Assembly: GCA_910579085.1 (NCBI GenBank)
Contig: CAJTRU010000060.1
Span: 1-22,893 of the forward strand
DNA: 22,893 nt
Direction: 5' to 3'
DNA from: an uncultured Lachnospiraceae bacterium
GTDB lineage: Bacteria; Bacillota; Clostridia; Lachnospirales; Lachnospiraceae
The notes under the pieces were generated by a model. It had not been told where the DNA came from. It saw only the letters and a list, made by a program, of their open reading frames with translations, and did no database searches. Below, one piece after another: positions 22,882-22,893 of the stretch. How positions within the stretch are numbered: the first letter of the stretch is position 1; every line of letters starts with the position of its first letter. Made by a program: the position numbers and the translations under genes.

Positions 22882-22893
22882 AAATTATCACCT

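Noticed and set aside
1..22893. tRNA, rRNA genes or a CRISPR array
   Set aside because: Gaps between genes are short or filled by the palindromic repeats; no cloverleaf-like segment or regularly spaced short repeats were seen.

Overview
The window looks like a chromosomal segment of a low-to-moderate GC Firmicute, most likely a gut clostridium of the Lachnospiraceae type. The reasons are AT-rich intergenic DNA, strong AGGAGG-type ribosome sites, the secA-prfB pair, a KtrAB potassium system, a FucO-type lactaldehyde reductase, and an AAA-ATPase/PD-(D/E)XK protein of a kind abundant in gut anaerobes. The family-level assignment is inference; no rRNA or other taxonomic marker is present.

Layout. 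1-94 is the end of a dispersed repeat. fucO (209-1357, +) follows with its own near-consensus promoter and a bidirectional terminator at 1408-1457. Everything from 1480 to 19648 is on the minus strand. Read in the direction of transcription it is: secA, prfB, hom (homoserine dehydrogenase), an ApgM-family protein that is probably a homoserine kinase, and lysC (aspartokinase). A 550-base intergenic region with several hairpins comes next. Then come tex, an arylsulfotransferase-like protein that appears to lack its catalytic histidines, cysD, a cysN-cysC fusion, cysQ, ktrB and ktrA. From 19649 to 20573 there is no gene: it holds the secA promoter and two copies of a roughly 290-bp palindromic element. 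An AAA-ATPase/nuclease gene (20574-22259, +) and a convergent one-pass membrane protein of unknown function (22366-22881, -) close the window.

How the genes work together. hom, the ApgM-like protein and lysC form an aspartate-to-threonine branch module behind secA-prfB. CysD plus CysN-CysC make APS and then PAPS from sulfate and ATP, and CysQ removes the by-product PAP. No PAPS reductase, sulfite reductase or sulfate permease is present here, and the first gene of the run belongs to a sulfotransferase fold, so the cassette may serve sulfation rather than cysteine synthesis. KtrA and KtrB form a potassium uptake system at the end of the same run.

The most unusual feature is the repeat family. 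Two elements of nearly identical length (289 and 290 bp) have terminal inverted repeats, are long imperfect palindromes throughout, and share a conserved motif on one arm only, while the apex of the hairpin differs between copies but stays paired. A third copy is cut by the window start, and a compact relative lies between lysC and tex.
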